Translations under genes and position numbers: made by a program
The notes under the pieces: generated by a model
What the model saw: the letters and a program-made list of their open reading frames with translations, nothing else
Told to the model about the DNA's origin: nothing
Databases searched by the model: none
Assembly: GCF_022763345.1 (NCBI RefSeq)
Contig: NZ_JALEGS010000048.1
Location: 1-64,000, forward strand
Direction of reading: 5' to 3'
Length of the DNA: 64,000 nt
DNA from: Phaeodactylibacter sp.
GTDB taxonomy: Bacteria; Bacteroidota; Bacteroidia; Chitinophagales; Saprospiraceae
In this document: piece by piece, positions 1 to 8,437 of the stretch
Numbering within the stretch: the first letter of the stretch is position 1
Layout: each line of letters begins with the position of its first letter

Positions 1-2
1 CG

Positions 3-81
3 AAGTGGTTTGCGACATCGGAGCAAGCCACTTCCCAGCGTAAATGCTGACATTGAGTAGGTTTGCTGTGGCAAACCACTT
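3..81. repeat. Cluster of short inverted repeats at the left edge
   Basis: The 11-mer AAGTGGTTTGC at 3-13 is followed by its near-complement GCAAGCCACTT at 23-33 (one mismatch) and its perfect complement GCAAACCACTT at 71-81. A second small hairpin, GTTTGC/GCAAAC with a TGTG loop, lies at 61-76. No T-tract follows, so this is not a classic terminator. It sits directly downstream of the small leftward gene at 96-335. Function unknown. Confidence 0.5.
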
Positions 82-95
82 AATCGTCAGTATAT

Positions 96-335
96 CTATT
101 TGCCATGGAGCAATTGATAAGCTTTAATTTTTGCCATACGCATCAAATGCTCCAAGAGCAAATACTGCTCAAGTTCTTTTTGTTCTTCCTGAGGAAGCTC
201 GCCATTTTTGGACGCTTCTATCAAGGAGAAGACCCTTTGCTTTGTCAGGTGCGATACTTTGAATTCCATCACTTTTTGGGGGTTCTCGTGAGCAATGAAA
301 TCAATAATTTCGGTAGTCGCAGATGTTTCTATCAT
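96..335 (-). CDS. Small helical protein, antitoxin-like (79 aa)
   Basis: A short, charged, mostly helical protein. The central stretch (residues about 25-70: FKVSHLTKQRV, then GELPQEEQKELEQYL, then LEHLMRMAKIKA) resembles a family of small proteins common in Cyanobacteria and Bacteroidota that often sit directly before PIN or HNH toxin genes; this resemblance is from memory of the family pattern. Any partner toxin would lie downstream, to the left, where only 95 bases are visible and these are filled with hairpins. So the gene is either an orphan or its partner is outside the window. Function not demonstrated. Confidence 0.6.
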   Translation of the reverse strand: MIETSATTEIIDFIAHENPQKVMEFKVSHLTKQRVFSLIEASKNGELPQEEQKELEQYLLLEHLMRMAKIKAYQLLHGK

Positions 336-539
336 TTAAGCATCGTTTTATCTTTCCGTTTTTCGAAAGTGGCTGTAATACAATCGTATAAGTAAACATC
401 AATCTCAATATGCGGGTTTTTCTCCCTTTATGCAACAATCATTATCCTGCATCCTCTATTTACGCTACTGGCATGCCTACTGCCATTCGCATATTTTGAG
501 CTACTTTTACCACCGCTATCCTCACTAAAATGATCCGAA

Positions 540-2315
540 ATGCGAAACTCGCTGCTACTGCCTTTGTTGCTGGCCCTAATCCCATTAGCGAAGTTGTCTG
601 CCCAACAGCCGCAGGCCCTTACCGCCCCCTTCGAACTGGACAGCAATACCACTGCGACTTACCAACAAACGATTGCATTTTACGAGACGCTAAGCCTGGC
701 TTATCCACAGCTGCACCTGCAGGCACATGGGCACACTGACGCAGGCTTCCCCCTGCATGCGGCCGTGCTCGCCACCGGCGGAGCCTGGCAACCGGAAGCG
801 GCAAAAGCGCAGGGCAAAACGATCATCTTCATCAATAATGCCATTCATCCCGGAGAGCCCTGCGGGGTGGATGCCACGATGCTGCTCCTGCGCAACTGGC
901 TGCAAAGCCCGGAGAAAATGGCGCTGCTCGACCGCCTTGTGGTGGTGGCTATCCCGTTTTACAATATCGGTGGCGGGCTCAACCGCGGGCCGCATAGCCG
1001 CGCCAATCAGGACGGGCCTGAGGCACATGGCTTCCGGGGCAATGCCCGCAACCTCGACCTCAACCGGGACTTCATCAAAGCCGATTCCCGCAATGCGCAG
1101 ACGTTTAATCAAATTTTTGCCGACTGGCAGCCGGACCTGTTTGTCGACAATCATACGTCAAATGGGGCCGACTATCCATACACCATCACCCTCATTCCCA
1201 CTCAAAGCGACAAGCTCGATCCCCACCTGTCTGATTACCTGGACAACCGCCTGCTCCCCCGCCTTTACGCCGACATGGAAGCCGATGGGTGGGAAATGAC
1301 GCCCTACGTTTACGCCCGCAGCACACCGGATGAAGGCATTGCGGCTTTTCTCGACCTGCCCCGCTACTCTACCGGCTATGCGGCATTGCACAATACCATC
1401 GGATTCATGCCCGAGACGCATATGCTGAAGCCCTTCAAAGACCGGGTAAAAAGCACTTACACGTTTATGGACAACCTGCTACAGGCCGCCTGGGACGACC
1501 ATGAATCCATTCAGGATGCCCGAAAGCAAGCCCGTACCCATACTATCCAAAAGGACACCTTTGCCCTGAACTGGGCACTCGATATGGAGCGTCAGGTACC
1601 CCAAACTTTCAAAGGCTACACAGCCAAATACAAGCCAAGCGAAGTCTCCGGGCTGCAACGGCTCTACTACGACCGGGAGGCGCCCTACACCATGGAAATT
1701 CCCTACTTTAAGTTTTACAATACCACGGTAGCCGTCCAAAAGCCCATCGCCTATATCATTCCGCAGGCTTATCAGGAGGTTATCGAACGGTTGCGGTGGA
1801 ATAATGTCACGCTGCACCGCCTTACGGAAGACCAAACGCTGAAGGTGGAACAATACCGCATCGAAGATTACAAAGACCGCGCTGCCTACGAGGGGCACTA
1901 CCTCCATTACGGCACAACCGTAACCACCGAAGACCGCCAACAGCGCTACCACCGGGGCGACTACGTGGTCCTGGTCAATCAGTCCCTCAACCGGTACATT
2001 GTGGAAACCCTGGAACCTCAGGCGCCGGATGCCTTCTTCTCCTGGAACTTCTTCGATGGCATCCTTATGCAGAAAGAGTACTTCTCAGCCTATGTATTTG
2101 AAGACAAAGCAGCCGCTATGCTGGCGGAAGACCCGGAACTAAAGGCAGCGCTTGCAGCCAAAAGGGCGGAAGACCCGGAGTTTGCCAAGTCCGCCCGGGC
2201 TCAGCTCAACTTCATCTACGAGCGCTCTACCCACTATGAGCCTACCTACCGGCTTTATCCCGTGGGCCGGCTGATGGATCTACAGGATATCCGCTTCCAA
2301 CCCGAAACAGAGTAG
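540..2315 (+). CDS. M14-family zinc carboxypeptidase, exported
   Basis: Predicted secreted metallopeptidase of 591 aa. Residues 1-21 form a signal peptide (LLLPLLLALIPLAKLSAQ). The zinc-binding pair His103/Glu106 lies in IHPGEPCG and the third ligand His205 in VDNHTSNGADYPY; a conserved PETHMLKPF segment near residue 285 fits the catalytic region of M14 enzymes. The family removes C-terminal residues from peptides. There is no T9SS sorting domain, so it is probably periplasmic. It is the first gene of a tight operon: the next start follows its stop by 3 bases, and that gene is a sodium/solute symporter, consistent with peptide breakdown coupled to uptake (inference). Confidence 0.88.
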   Translation: MRNSLLLPLLLALIPLAKLSAQQPQALTAPFELDSNTTATYQQTIAFYETLSLAYPQLHLQAHGHTDAGFPLHAAVLATGGAWQPEAAKAQGKTIIFINNAIHPGEPCGVDATMLLLRNWLQSPEKMALLDRLVVVAIPFYNIGGGLNRGPHSRANQDGPEAHGFRGNARNLDLNRDFIKADSRNAQTFNQIFADWQPDLFVDNHTSNGADYPYTITLIPTQSDKLDPHLSDYLDNRLLPRLYADMEADGWEMTPYVYARSTPDEGIAAFLDLPRYSTGYAALHNTIGFMPETHMLKPFKDRVKSTYTFMDNLLQAAWDDHESIQDARKQARTHTIQKDTFALNWALDMERQVPQTFKGYTAKYKPSEVSGLQRLYYDREAPYTMEIPYFKFYNTTVAVQKPIAYIIPQAYQEVIERLRWNNVTLHRLTEDQTLKVEQYRIEDYKDRAAYEGHYLHYGTTVTTEDRQQRYHRGDYVVLVNQSLNRYIVETLEPQAPDAFFSWNFFDGILMQKEYFSAYVFEDKAAAMLAEDPELKAALAAKRAEDPEFAKSARAQLNFIYERSTHYEPTYRLYPVGRLMDLQDIRFQPETE

Positions 2316-2318
2316 GTC

Positions 2319-3725
2319 ATGCTGCTGCTTTTCATTAGTGGCTATCTGCTGCTGACCCTCGGTATAGGCTGGTGGGCTTCCCGCCGGGTGCACTCCACGA
2401 AAGACTTTGTTATTGCCGGGCGTAACCTGCCTATGGTGGTGGCGGCTTCTGCTCTTTTCGCGACCTGGTTTGGTTCTGAAACCATTATGGGCGCCAGCTC
2501 AGAATTCGTAGAGCACGGGCTGATCGGGGTGATCGAAGACCCCTTTGGTGCTGCGCTTTGCCTGGTGCTTGTAGGGGCATTTTTTGCCCGCCCGCTGTAC
2601 AAGCTGAACATCATCACTTTCAATGATTTCTTCCGTATCCGCTTCAGCCGGCAGGCAGAGGTCATCTCCGCCCTGTTCATGATCCCTTCCTACTTCGGAT
2701 GGATTGCGGCACAGCTCGTGGCTATGGCGATCATTCTTAATACCATCGCCGGGCTCACCCTGCTGCAGGGCATCCTGCTCTGTGCGCTGATCGTGGTCTT
2801 TTACACCTACATCGGCGGGATGTGGGCGGTTTCCATCACAGATTTTTTACAGACCATCATGATCATCATCGGGCTGCTGATCATTGCGTGGCAATTGTCG
2901 GAGCAGGTGGGAGGCGTACAAAAGGTGGCCGCTTCGGTACCGGAGGGCTTTTTCCGGTTTTGGCCGGAGGGCGACTTCCACAGCATCGTGCACTATATCG
3001 CGGCCTGGATCACGATCGGGCTGGGGTCTATCCCGCAGCAGGATGTCTTTCAGCGGGTGATGTCGGCACGGTCGGCAAAAACAGCGGTAACGGCCTCCTA
3101 CCTTTCAGGGTTCATGTACCTGACCATTGGGTCTATCCCCCTCTTTATCGGCCTATGCGGCAAAATGCTCTACCCGGAACTGCAAATGGTGGACGACACG
3201 CAGATGGTCCTGCCCTTTATGGTGCTGGAACACAGTAGCATGTGGGTGCAAATCCTCTTTTTCGGAGCGTTGCTGTCGGCCATCCTCAGTACGACCTCCG
3301 GCGCTATGCTTGCCCCGGCTACCGTCATTGGGGAAAACCTGGTGCGCCCCTACTTTCGCGACATGTCCGATCAGCGATTGCTGTTGGTGATGCGGCTGTC
3401 TGTGGTAGGGGTTGCCATTTGTTCTGCCCTGCTTGCCGCTAGCACTCAGAATATCTACGAGCTCGTCGGGCAGTCCTCCGCCCTAAGCCTGGTGAGCCTG
3501 TTTGTGCCACTAACGGCAGGGCTGTACTGGAAGCGCGCTTCGAACATTGGTGCCCTTGCGGCCATTATCATCGGTATGGCGGTTTGGCTAATTTGCGAAT
3601 GGCAGGCCACTGCAATCCCAAGCCTGATCTACGGCGGGCTGAGCAGTTTGCTGGGCATGCTGTTAGGCAGTTGGCTATGGCCTGACGATCCGAAAAAAGT
3701 ACTATTCAATGAAGACACGATTTAA
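2319..3725 (+). CDS. Sodium/solute symporter family transporter
   Basis: A 468-aa polytopic membrane protein with about 12-13 hydrophobic segments. The early segments (TKDFVIAGRNLPMVVAA, then ATWFGSETIMGAS) match the SSF/SLC5 signature region in which sodium and substrate are bound. The substrate cannot be read from sequence. The start lies 3 bases after the stop of the M14 peptidase gene, and the end overlaps the next gene by 17 bases, so the three genes are almost certainly co-transcribed. A natural role is uptake of an amino acid or similar product released by the peptidase (inference). Confidence 0.9.
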   Translation: MLLLFISGYLLLTLGIGWWASRRVHSTKDFVIAGRNLPMVVAASALFATWFGSETIMGASSEFVEHGLIGVIEDPFGAALCLVLVGAFFARPLYKLNIITFNDFFRIRFSRQAEVISALFMIPSYFGWIAAQLVAMAIILNTIAGLTLLQGILLCALIVVFYTYIGGMWAVSITDFLQTIMIIIGLLIIAWQLSEQVGGVQKVAASVPEGFFRFWPEGDFHSIVHYIAAWITIGLGSIPQQDVFQRVMSARSAKTAVTASYLSGFMYLTIGSIPLFIGLCGKMLYPELQMVDDTQMVLPFMVLEHSSMWVQILFFGALLSAILSTTSGAMLAPATVIGENLVRPYFRDMSDQRLLLVMRLSVVGVAICSALLAASTQNIYELVGQSSALSLVSLFVPLTAGLYWKRASNIGALAAIIIGMAVWLICEWQATAIPSLIYGGLSSLLGMLLGSWLWPDDPKKVLFNEDTI

Positions 3726-4707
3726 CATCCTGATTTTAAGCCTGCTCTTGTGGGGTTGTGCCACCAAGCCTTCGGGCACCTTTTCTACCACCACTAAGCC
3801 GATGGCACCGGACTACAGTCAGGCAGACGCCTGGGCGGCCCTTCCTACCAAAACCGACCCTGCCGACCGGGCCCCTGACGGGCTGGAAGATCAGCAGGAT
3901 AGTGCTGCCGCCGATGTGTTTTTCCTCCATCCCACCACCTACACCGGCAAGCGGGGCGACCGGCTCTGGAACGGACCGGTTGGGAAAGCCGATTTGCAGG
4001 AGCGTACACTGGAAGGGCCGATCTTATTCCAGGCAAGCGCCTTCAATGCCGCGGGCAAGGTGTATGCGCCATTTTACCGGCAGGCGCACCTCGAAGCTTA
4101 CTTCACCAAAGATACCACAAGCGCCAAACAGGCGTTTGACCTGGCGTACAGCGATATCCGGAGGGCATTTGAATACTACCTGGAGCACTACAATGACGGG
4201 CGGCCGATCGTCATCGCTGCTCATAGTCAGGGGACTACCCATGCCAAACAATTGCTGCGGGAGTTTTTCGATGGAAAGCCGCTGCAATCACAACTCGTAG
4301 CCGCTTACATCATTGGTATTCCGGTACGCCAAACAGATTTTGAAAACATACCGCCCTGCACCGACAGCCTTGATACCGGCTGCTATGTTTCGTGGCGAAC
4401 CTTCCGGCGGGGTACCAAAAAGGAGCCGGAACCGGCTGTCGTTGTGACCAACCCCCTGCTTTGGGATACCACCAAGGCGTTTGCGCCCCGTACGCTCAAT
4501 GATGGCGCTGTCCTGACTCCCTTCGAGAAGGTACGCCCCAATAACGTTAGTGCAGAGGTGCGCGGGCCCGTACTATGGAGTAGCAAACCTCAGTTTCCGG
4601 GCAGCTTCCTGATGCTGCGTCGCAACTATCATGTAGGCGACCTTAATTTATTTTATGTGGATATCCGGAAAAATGCGGTGCAGCGGGTGGAGCGGTTTAG
4701 GGAGTGA
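3709..4707 (+). CDS. DUF3089 alpha/beta-hydrolase-like lipoprotein
   Basis: A 332-aa protein with a lipoprotein signal (LLLWGC, Cys at about residue 17). The mature part follows the DUF3089 pattern: VFFLHPTTYTG near residue 70, and a nucleophile elbow AAHSQGTTHA near residue 165 with Ser as predicted nucleophile. DUF3089 proteins are thought to be serine hydrolases; substrate unknown. The start overlaps the end of the symporter gene by 17 bases, which indicates translational coupling in the M14/SSF/DUF3089 operon. Confidence 0.82.
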   Translation: MKTRFNILILSLLLWGCATKPSGTFSTTTKPMAPDYSQADAWAALPTKTDPADRAPDGLEDQQDSAAADVFFLHPTTYTGKRGDRLWNGPVGKADLQERTLEGPILFQASAFNAAGKVYAPFYRQAHLEAYFTKDTTSAKQAFDLAYSDIRRAFEYYLEHYNDGRPIVIAAHSQGTTHAKQLLREFFDGKPLQSQLVAAYIIGIPVRQTDFENIPPCTDSLDTGCYVSWRTFRRGTKKEPEPAVVVTNPLLWDTTKAFAPRTLNDGAVLTPFEKVRPNNVSAEVRGPVLWSSKPQFPGSFLMLRRNYHVGDLNLFYVDIRKNAVQRVERFRE

Positions 4708-4723
4708 GTTACAGTATTGGTAT

Positions 4724-4972
4724 CTAAAAGGAATTCCTTTCCCATTCGTCACGTAGCTTGTCTAACTGGAAATCAATTTCTTCCATCGAATAAGCGTTTT
4801 GAAAAACAGCTCTGTATTCGCTGAATGCAGCCTTTTTTTCAGATACTCTATTCTTATTATCGATATTACGGGACTCATACTTGAATAACAGAAAGGAAAT
4901 GAAGTCTTCAACTTCTTTTTTCAGCCCTGCTGGTAGTTGATTAAGCTGTGCTAGAATTTGTTGATCGCTCAT
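4724..4972 (-). CDS. DUF2281-like small protein, possible orphan antitoxin
   Basis: 82 aa. The N-terminal stretch LAQLNQLPAGLKKEVEDFI followed by SFLLFKYES matches DUF2281, a short domain frequent in antitoxins paired with PIN-domain or RelE-type toxins. No toxin gene is visible next to it: downstream lies the convergent DUF3089 gene, upstream a 90-base gap and then the oppositely ending carotenoid operon. The 3-prime end carries a palindrome, AAAGGAATTCCTTT, around 4727-4740 that may serve both convergent transcripts. Function not demonstrated. Confidence 0.65.
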   Translation of the reverse strand: MSDQQILAQLNQLPAGLKKEVEDFISFLLFKYESRNIDNKNRVSEKKAAFSEYRAVFQNAYSMEEIDFQLDKLRDEWERNSF

Positions 4973-5062
4973 TGAGTAACTTAACTTTGATTAGTTGGCG
5001 ATCCTATTGCTTTACTAATATAATACAATAAATAGGTGGTTAATAGTTCCAAGGATCACTTT

Positions 5063-5914
5063 TTACCGCCAGCGCTCAAACAGCGTCACCACGCCAAACA
5101 TCAGCAGGAAGCCGTAGACGGAATCATCCAACGGTACAGAAGTGATACGTATGCCCAGGTATTCTTCCGGATTGTAAATGACTACCGGCTGCTCGGTATA
5201 GCCGCCGGTAAGCACGCCATTCACAATCAAAAACGGGACAAGGGCAACCAGGTAGGACAGGTAGAAACGGCTGCGGTAGGTGCCGTCCAGAAAGAGCCAG
5301 TGGTAGAGGACAAAACCTCCGGTGAGCAGGAAGGTCGTCGTGGTGTACAAATGCCCCCAGTACAGCAGCCCTATGAGCAGGAAACCGAAGCCCATAAGCG
5401 GCGTCAACCAGGATTCTGCGCGCGCGAGCAGGTCTTTTTTGAGGTAAAAATTCAGGCATTCGTAAATGAATACACAGGCAAAAGGGACTGTGAAGAAAAA
5501 CAGCCACTCTTCCACGGGCAGGTGGAGGAGGCGGATATTGGCAAAGTAGCGCTCATTAAAATTCCAGACGCCCTGAGCGGTGAAGAATACATCCCAGGCG
5601 ATGAAGAGCCCACCGACAATCGCGATAGCCGGAAGCAGTGGCTTCCATTTGCGGTAGTAATGTACGTTTTTGTCGAAACTGAGCAGGAAGACCGGTACGA
5701 ATGTGAAGATGTGCAGACCAAAATAAGCCCATTTCGTTTCCAACCAGGGCAAACGGGTAACTTCCGGCACCTGCATCAGGTAATTGTCGGGGAGGACCGG
5801 GTCTGTAGCCCACTGCCAGCCTACAAGCAACAGAGGAACCAACACCACAATAGCCGGCAAGACAGCCCGCACCCGGGCCTGAACCCGGGAAGGCAGAGAA
5901 ACGACTGAATCCAT
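5063..5914 (-). CDS. Lycopene cyclase, CrtYcd-type
   Basis: 283-aa membrane protein that should cyclise the ends of lycopene to beta-ionone rings. Two tandem lycopene-cyclase domains are visible: the first contains RLLHLPVEEWLFFF, the second ends with TSVPLDDSVYGFLLMFG; these P-x-E/D motifs are typical of heterodimeric or fused CrtYc/CrtYd cyclases. An additional hydrophobic N-terminal segment of about 45 residues precedes the first domain, and a shorter start at MQVPEVT is possible. The longer start is preferred because it lies 3 bases after the phytoene synthase stop. Last gene of the carotenoid operon. Confidence 0.85.
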   Translation of the reverse strand: MDSVVSLPSRVQARVRAVLPAIVVLVPLLLVGWQWATDPVLPDNYLMQVPEVTRLPWLETKWAYFGLHIFTFVPVFLLSFDKNVHYYRKWKPLLPAIAIVGGLFIAWDVFFTAQGVWNFNERYFANIRLLHLPVEEWLFFFTVPFACVFIYECLNFYLKKDLLARAESWLTPLMGFGFLLIGLLYWGHLYTTTTFLLTGGFVLYHWLFLDGTYRSRFYLSYLVALVPFLIVNGVLTGGYTEQPVVIYNPEEYLGIRITSVPLDDSVYGFLLMFGVVTLFERWR

Positions 5915-5917
5915 AAT

Positions 5918-6754
5918 CTACAATAAGTTCAGGCTGTTGCGCAGGGCCGAACTGAACAAGAGCACAGCCTTACGCCGGTTAGGTACGCGAATACGCTCCT
6001 GCGTAACCCGGTCGGCCGGTGCCGAACGGATTTTCTTAAACAGATTGGTGTAGTAAATATAAGCCAGGTAAACCCCAAACCGTGCGCCTTCGGGAAGCTG
6101 CACGATGCCCTTATAGGCATCATCGAAGTCTTTCTTGATATCGGCTTCGATTTCGAGCTTGTCCTGCTGACAGAACCGCGTGTAGTCCACACCCGGGAAG
6201 TACACCCGTCCGCGCTCATCAAAATCGCTCTTCATGTCGCGCAGAAAGTTGATCTTCTGAAAAGCAGAGCCCAGGCTACAAGCCGGTGCCTTGAGGCGTT
6301 CGTACTGTTCATTATCGCCTTCCACAAACACCCGCAAGCACATCAGGCCCACCACCTCAGCGGAGCCGTAGATGTACTTTTTGTACAGGCTGTCGTGGTA
6401 ACGGTCAAAGTGCAAGTCCATTTCCATGCTATCCAGGAAGGCATCAATCAATTCCCGCTCAATCTGATACTGATGCACGGTTTCCTGGAAGGCATGCAGT
6501 ACCGGATTGAGACTAATGCGCTCTTCGATAGCCCGGTAGGTATCCTCCCGGAAACGGTCGAGGAGAGCCTTCTTGGGAAACTCGTGGAAGGTATCCACAA
6601 TTTCATCCGCAAAGCGCACAAAGCCATACACCGCGTAGATAGGTGAACGGAACCGCTTATCGAAAACGCGGATCCCCATGGAAAAGGAGGTGCTGTAGCG
6701 GTTTGTGATGTGCTTACTGCACTCCCGGCAAACCTTGTTGTACAATTCCATCAT
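5918..6754 (-). CDS. crtB: Phytoene synthase
   Basis: 278 aa, usual length. Condenses two geranylgeranyl diphosphates to phytoene, the first committed carotenoid step. The two Asp-rich regions are recognisable: FVRFADEIVD near residue 47, and the second around KINFLRDMKSDFDERGRVYFP (written here as the region near residues 165-185). Conserved start-of-domain YSTSFSMGIRVF is present. Follows crtI after a gap of 95 bases and runs tightly into the lycopene cyclase gene. Two adjacent Met codons leave the exact start ambiguous by one residue. Confidence 0.93.
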   Translation of the reverse strand: MMELYNKVCRECSKHITNRYSTSFSMGIRVFDKRFRSPIYAVYGFVRFADEIVDTFHEFPKKALLDRFREDTYRAIEERISLNPVLHAFQETVHQYQIERELIDAFLDSMEMDLHFDRYHDSLYKKYIYGSAEVVGLMCLRVFVEGDNEQYERLKAPACSLGSAFQKINFLRDMKSDFDERGRVYFPGVDYTRFCQQDKLEIEADIKKDFDDAYKGIVQLPEGARFGVYLAYIYYTNLFKKIRSAPADRVTQERIRVPNRRKAVLLFSSALRNSLNLL

Positions 6755-6849
6755 AATGTTATCGGTTTTGCAATCCGGTGCGTATCTGATAAGCTCTTTC
6801 CAGTTGCCAGCGGGCGGAACTTACGGTTCAGACTTTGCGCACAGAAATG

Positions 6850-8325
6850 CTAAGGTTTCACAGCTTTAAATATTTCATTGGCTACCACGCTGCCTGAGAT
6901 CAGGGAAGGCGGTACGCCGGGGCCCGGTGTGGTCAACTGACCAGTATAGTAAAGGTTGCGGACCTTCTTGCTTCTGAGCTTTGGCTTCAGGAAGGCGGTT
7001 TGGAACAGCGTATTTGCCAGCCCGTACGCATTCCCCTTGTAAGCATGGTAGTCCTTTTCAAAATCCCGGTGGGCAAAAGCCCGCTTGTAGATAATATGCT
7101 TACGAATTTCCTGCCCGGTCAGATCTTCCAGACGGTCCATTACGATGTTAAAATAGGTCTCGCGCTTCTCATCCGTGTCTTCCAGATTAGGTGCAAGGGG
7201 GATGAGCACAAACAAATTCTCTTTGCCCTCTGGCGCTACGCTGGGGTCGGTGACCGATGGTGCACAGACGTAAAACAGCGGGTCGCTTGGCCACTGCGGC
7301 TGATCGTAAATTTCCACAGCGTGCTTCTTGAAGTCGGCATCGAAGAAGAGGTTGTGATGGTGTAAGCCTTCAATCTTTTTATCAATCCCCAGGTAGAACA
7401 ACAAAGAAGAAGGCGCCATCGTGCGTTTGTCCCAGTATTTTTCATTGTACATGCGGTGCTCGGGCTGCAGCAGTTTTTGCTCCACATGATGGTAATCTGC
7501 ACCTCCCACCACGATATCAGCTTCATACTCACCGTTTTGGGTAATGACCTTCGTGGCATGCCCGTTCGGAACGTAAATCTGCTGGACTTCCTCATTAAGC
7601 TTGATCTCCACGCCTAGCTCTTCCGCTACGCTCACCATGCCTTCCACTATCTTGTGCATACCGCCCATAGGGTACCAGGTGCCCAGTGCCATATCGGCGT
7701 AGTTCATCATGCTGTAAAGCGCAGGCGTATTCTCAGGCGTTGCACCCAGGAACAAGACTGGGAATTCCAGCAGCTGAATCAACTGCTCGTGCTTAAACAG
7801 CTTGCGGATATGTTTGGAAATAGAAGTGAACATCTGCAGGCGGAAGAGGCTCATTAGGATGCGCGTGTCCGCAAACTCCATGATGGAATGAGAAGGTTTG
7901 TGTACAAACTCGTTCATGCCCACCTCGTACTTATACTGCGCCTCTTTAAGGAACTGCCGGAGTTTTTGGCTGCTGCCCGGCTCATATTGCTCGAACATGG
8001 CTTCCAATTCTTCCATTTTAGCAGGGACTTCCATGCTATCGCCCTTACCAAAGATCACTTCGTAAGAAGGGTCTAGCCGAACCAACTCGTAGTAGTCAGA
8101 AGGTTTCTTGCCAAACTGCGCGAAGTATTGCTCAAACACATCCGGCATCCAATACCAGCTAGGCCCCATATCAAACACGAAGCCGTCCTGCTCAAACTTG
8201 CGGGCGCGCCCCCCGGCGATGCTGTTTTTCTCTAAAATGGTAACTTTATACCCTTTCTGGGCAAGATGAGAGGCTGCAGAAAGCCCTGCAAACCCTGATC
8301 CAATAACAATGACTTTCTTTGCCAA
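6850..8325 (-). CDS. crtI: Phytoene desaturase (CrtI-type)
   Basis: 491 aa, standard length for CrtI. Introduces double bonds into phytoene to give lycopene. The N-terminal dinucleotide-binding fold VIVIGSGFAGLSAASHLAQ is followed by the second FAD-contacting stretch EKNSIAGGRARKF; the C-terminal TGQLTTPGPGVPPSLISG is the CrtI family signature. First gene of the operon crtI-crtB-cyclase, transcribed leftward. No geranylgeranyl diphosphate synthase gene belongs to the operon; a polyprenyl synthase lies at 15.4 kb. Confidence 0.94.
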   Translation of the reverse strand: MAKKVIVIGSGFAGLSAASHLAQKGYKVTILEKNSIAGGRARKFEQDGFVFDMGPSWYWMPDVFEQYFAQFGKKPSDYYELVRLDPSYEVIFGKGDSMEVPAKMEELEAMFEQYEPGSSQKLRQFLKEAQYKYEVGMNEFVHKPSHSIMEFADTRILMSLFRLQMFTSISKHIRKLFKHEQLIQLLEFPVLFLGATPENTPALYSMMNYADMALGTWYPMGGMHKIVEGMVSVAEELGVEIKLNEEVQQIYVPNGHATKVITQNGEYEADIVVGGADYHHVEQKLLQPEHRMYNEKYWDKRTMAPSSLLFYLGIDKKIEGLHHHNLFFDADFKKHAVEIYDQPQWPSDPLFYVCAPSVTDPSVAPEGKENLFVLIPLAPNLEDTDEKRETYFNIVMDRLEDLTGQEIRKHIIYKRAFAHRDFEKDYHAYKGNAYGLANTLFQTAFLKPKLRSKKVRNLYYTGQLTTPGPGVPPSLISGSVVANEIFKAVKP

Positions 8326-8437
8326 GACTGCTTTTTGTTTAGTGACAAGGGAGAAACAGCAACCCCGTTTTTTTGTTTAAGTATTTTTGACAGAAAGCTT
8401 ACTTTCCTTTGACAAAAGCGTGCTTCTGCGGCTCCTT

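Noticed and set aside
5036..5908. 290-codon frame antisense to the lycopene cyclase gene
   Set aside because: Mirror frame of a clear gene, low-complexity charged sequence, no start context.
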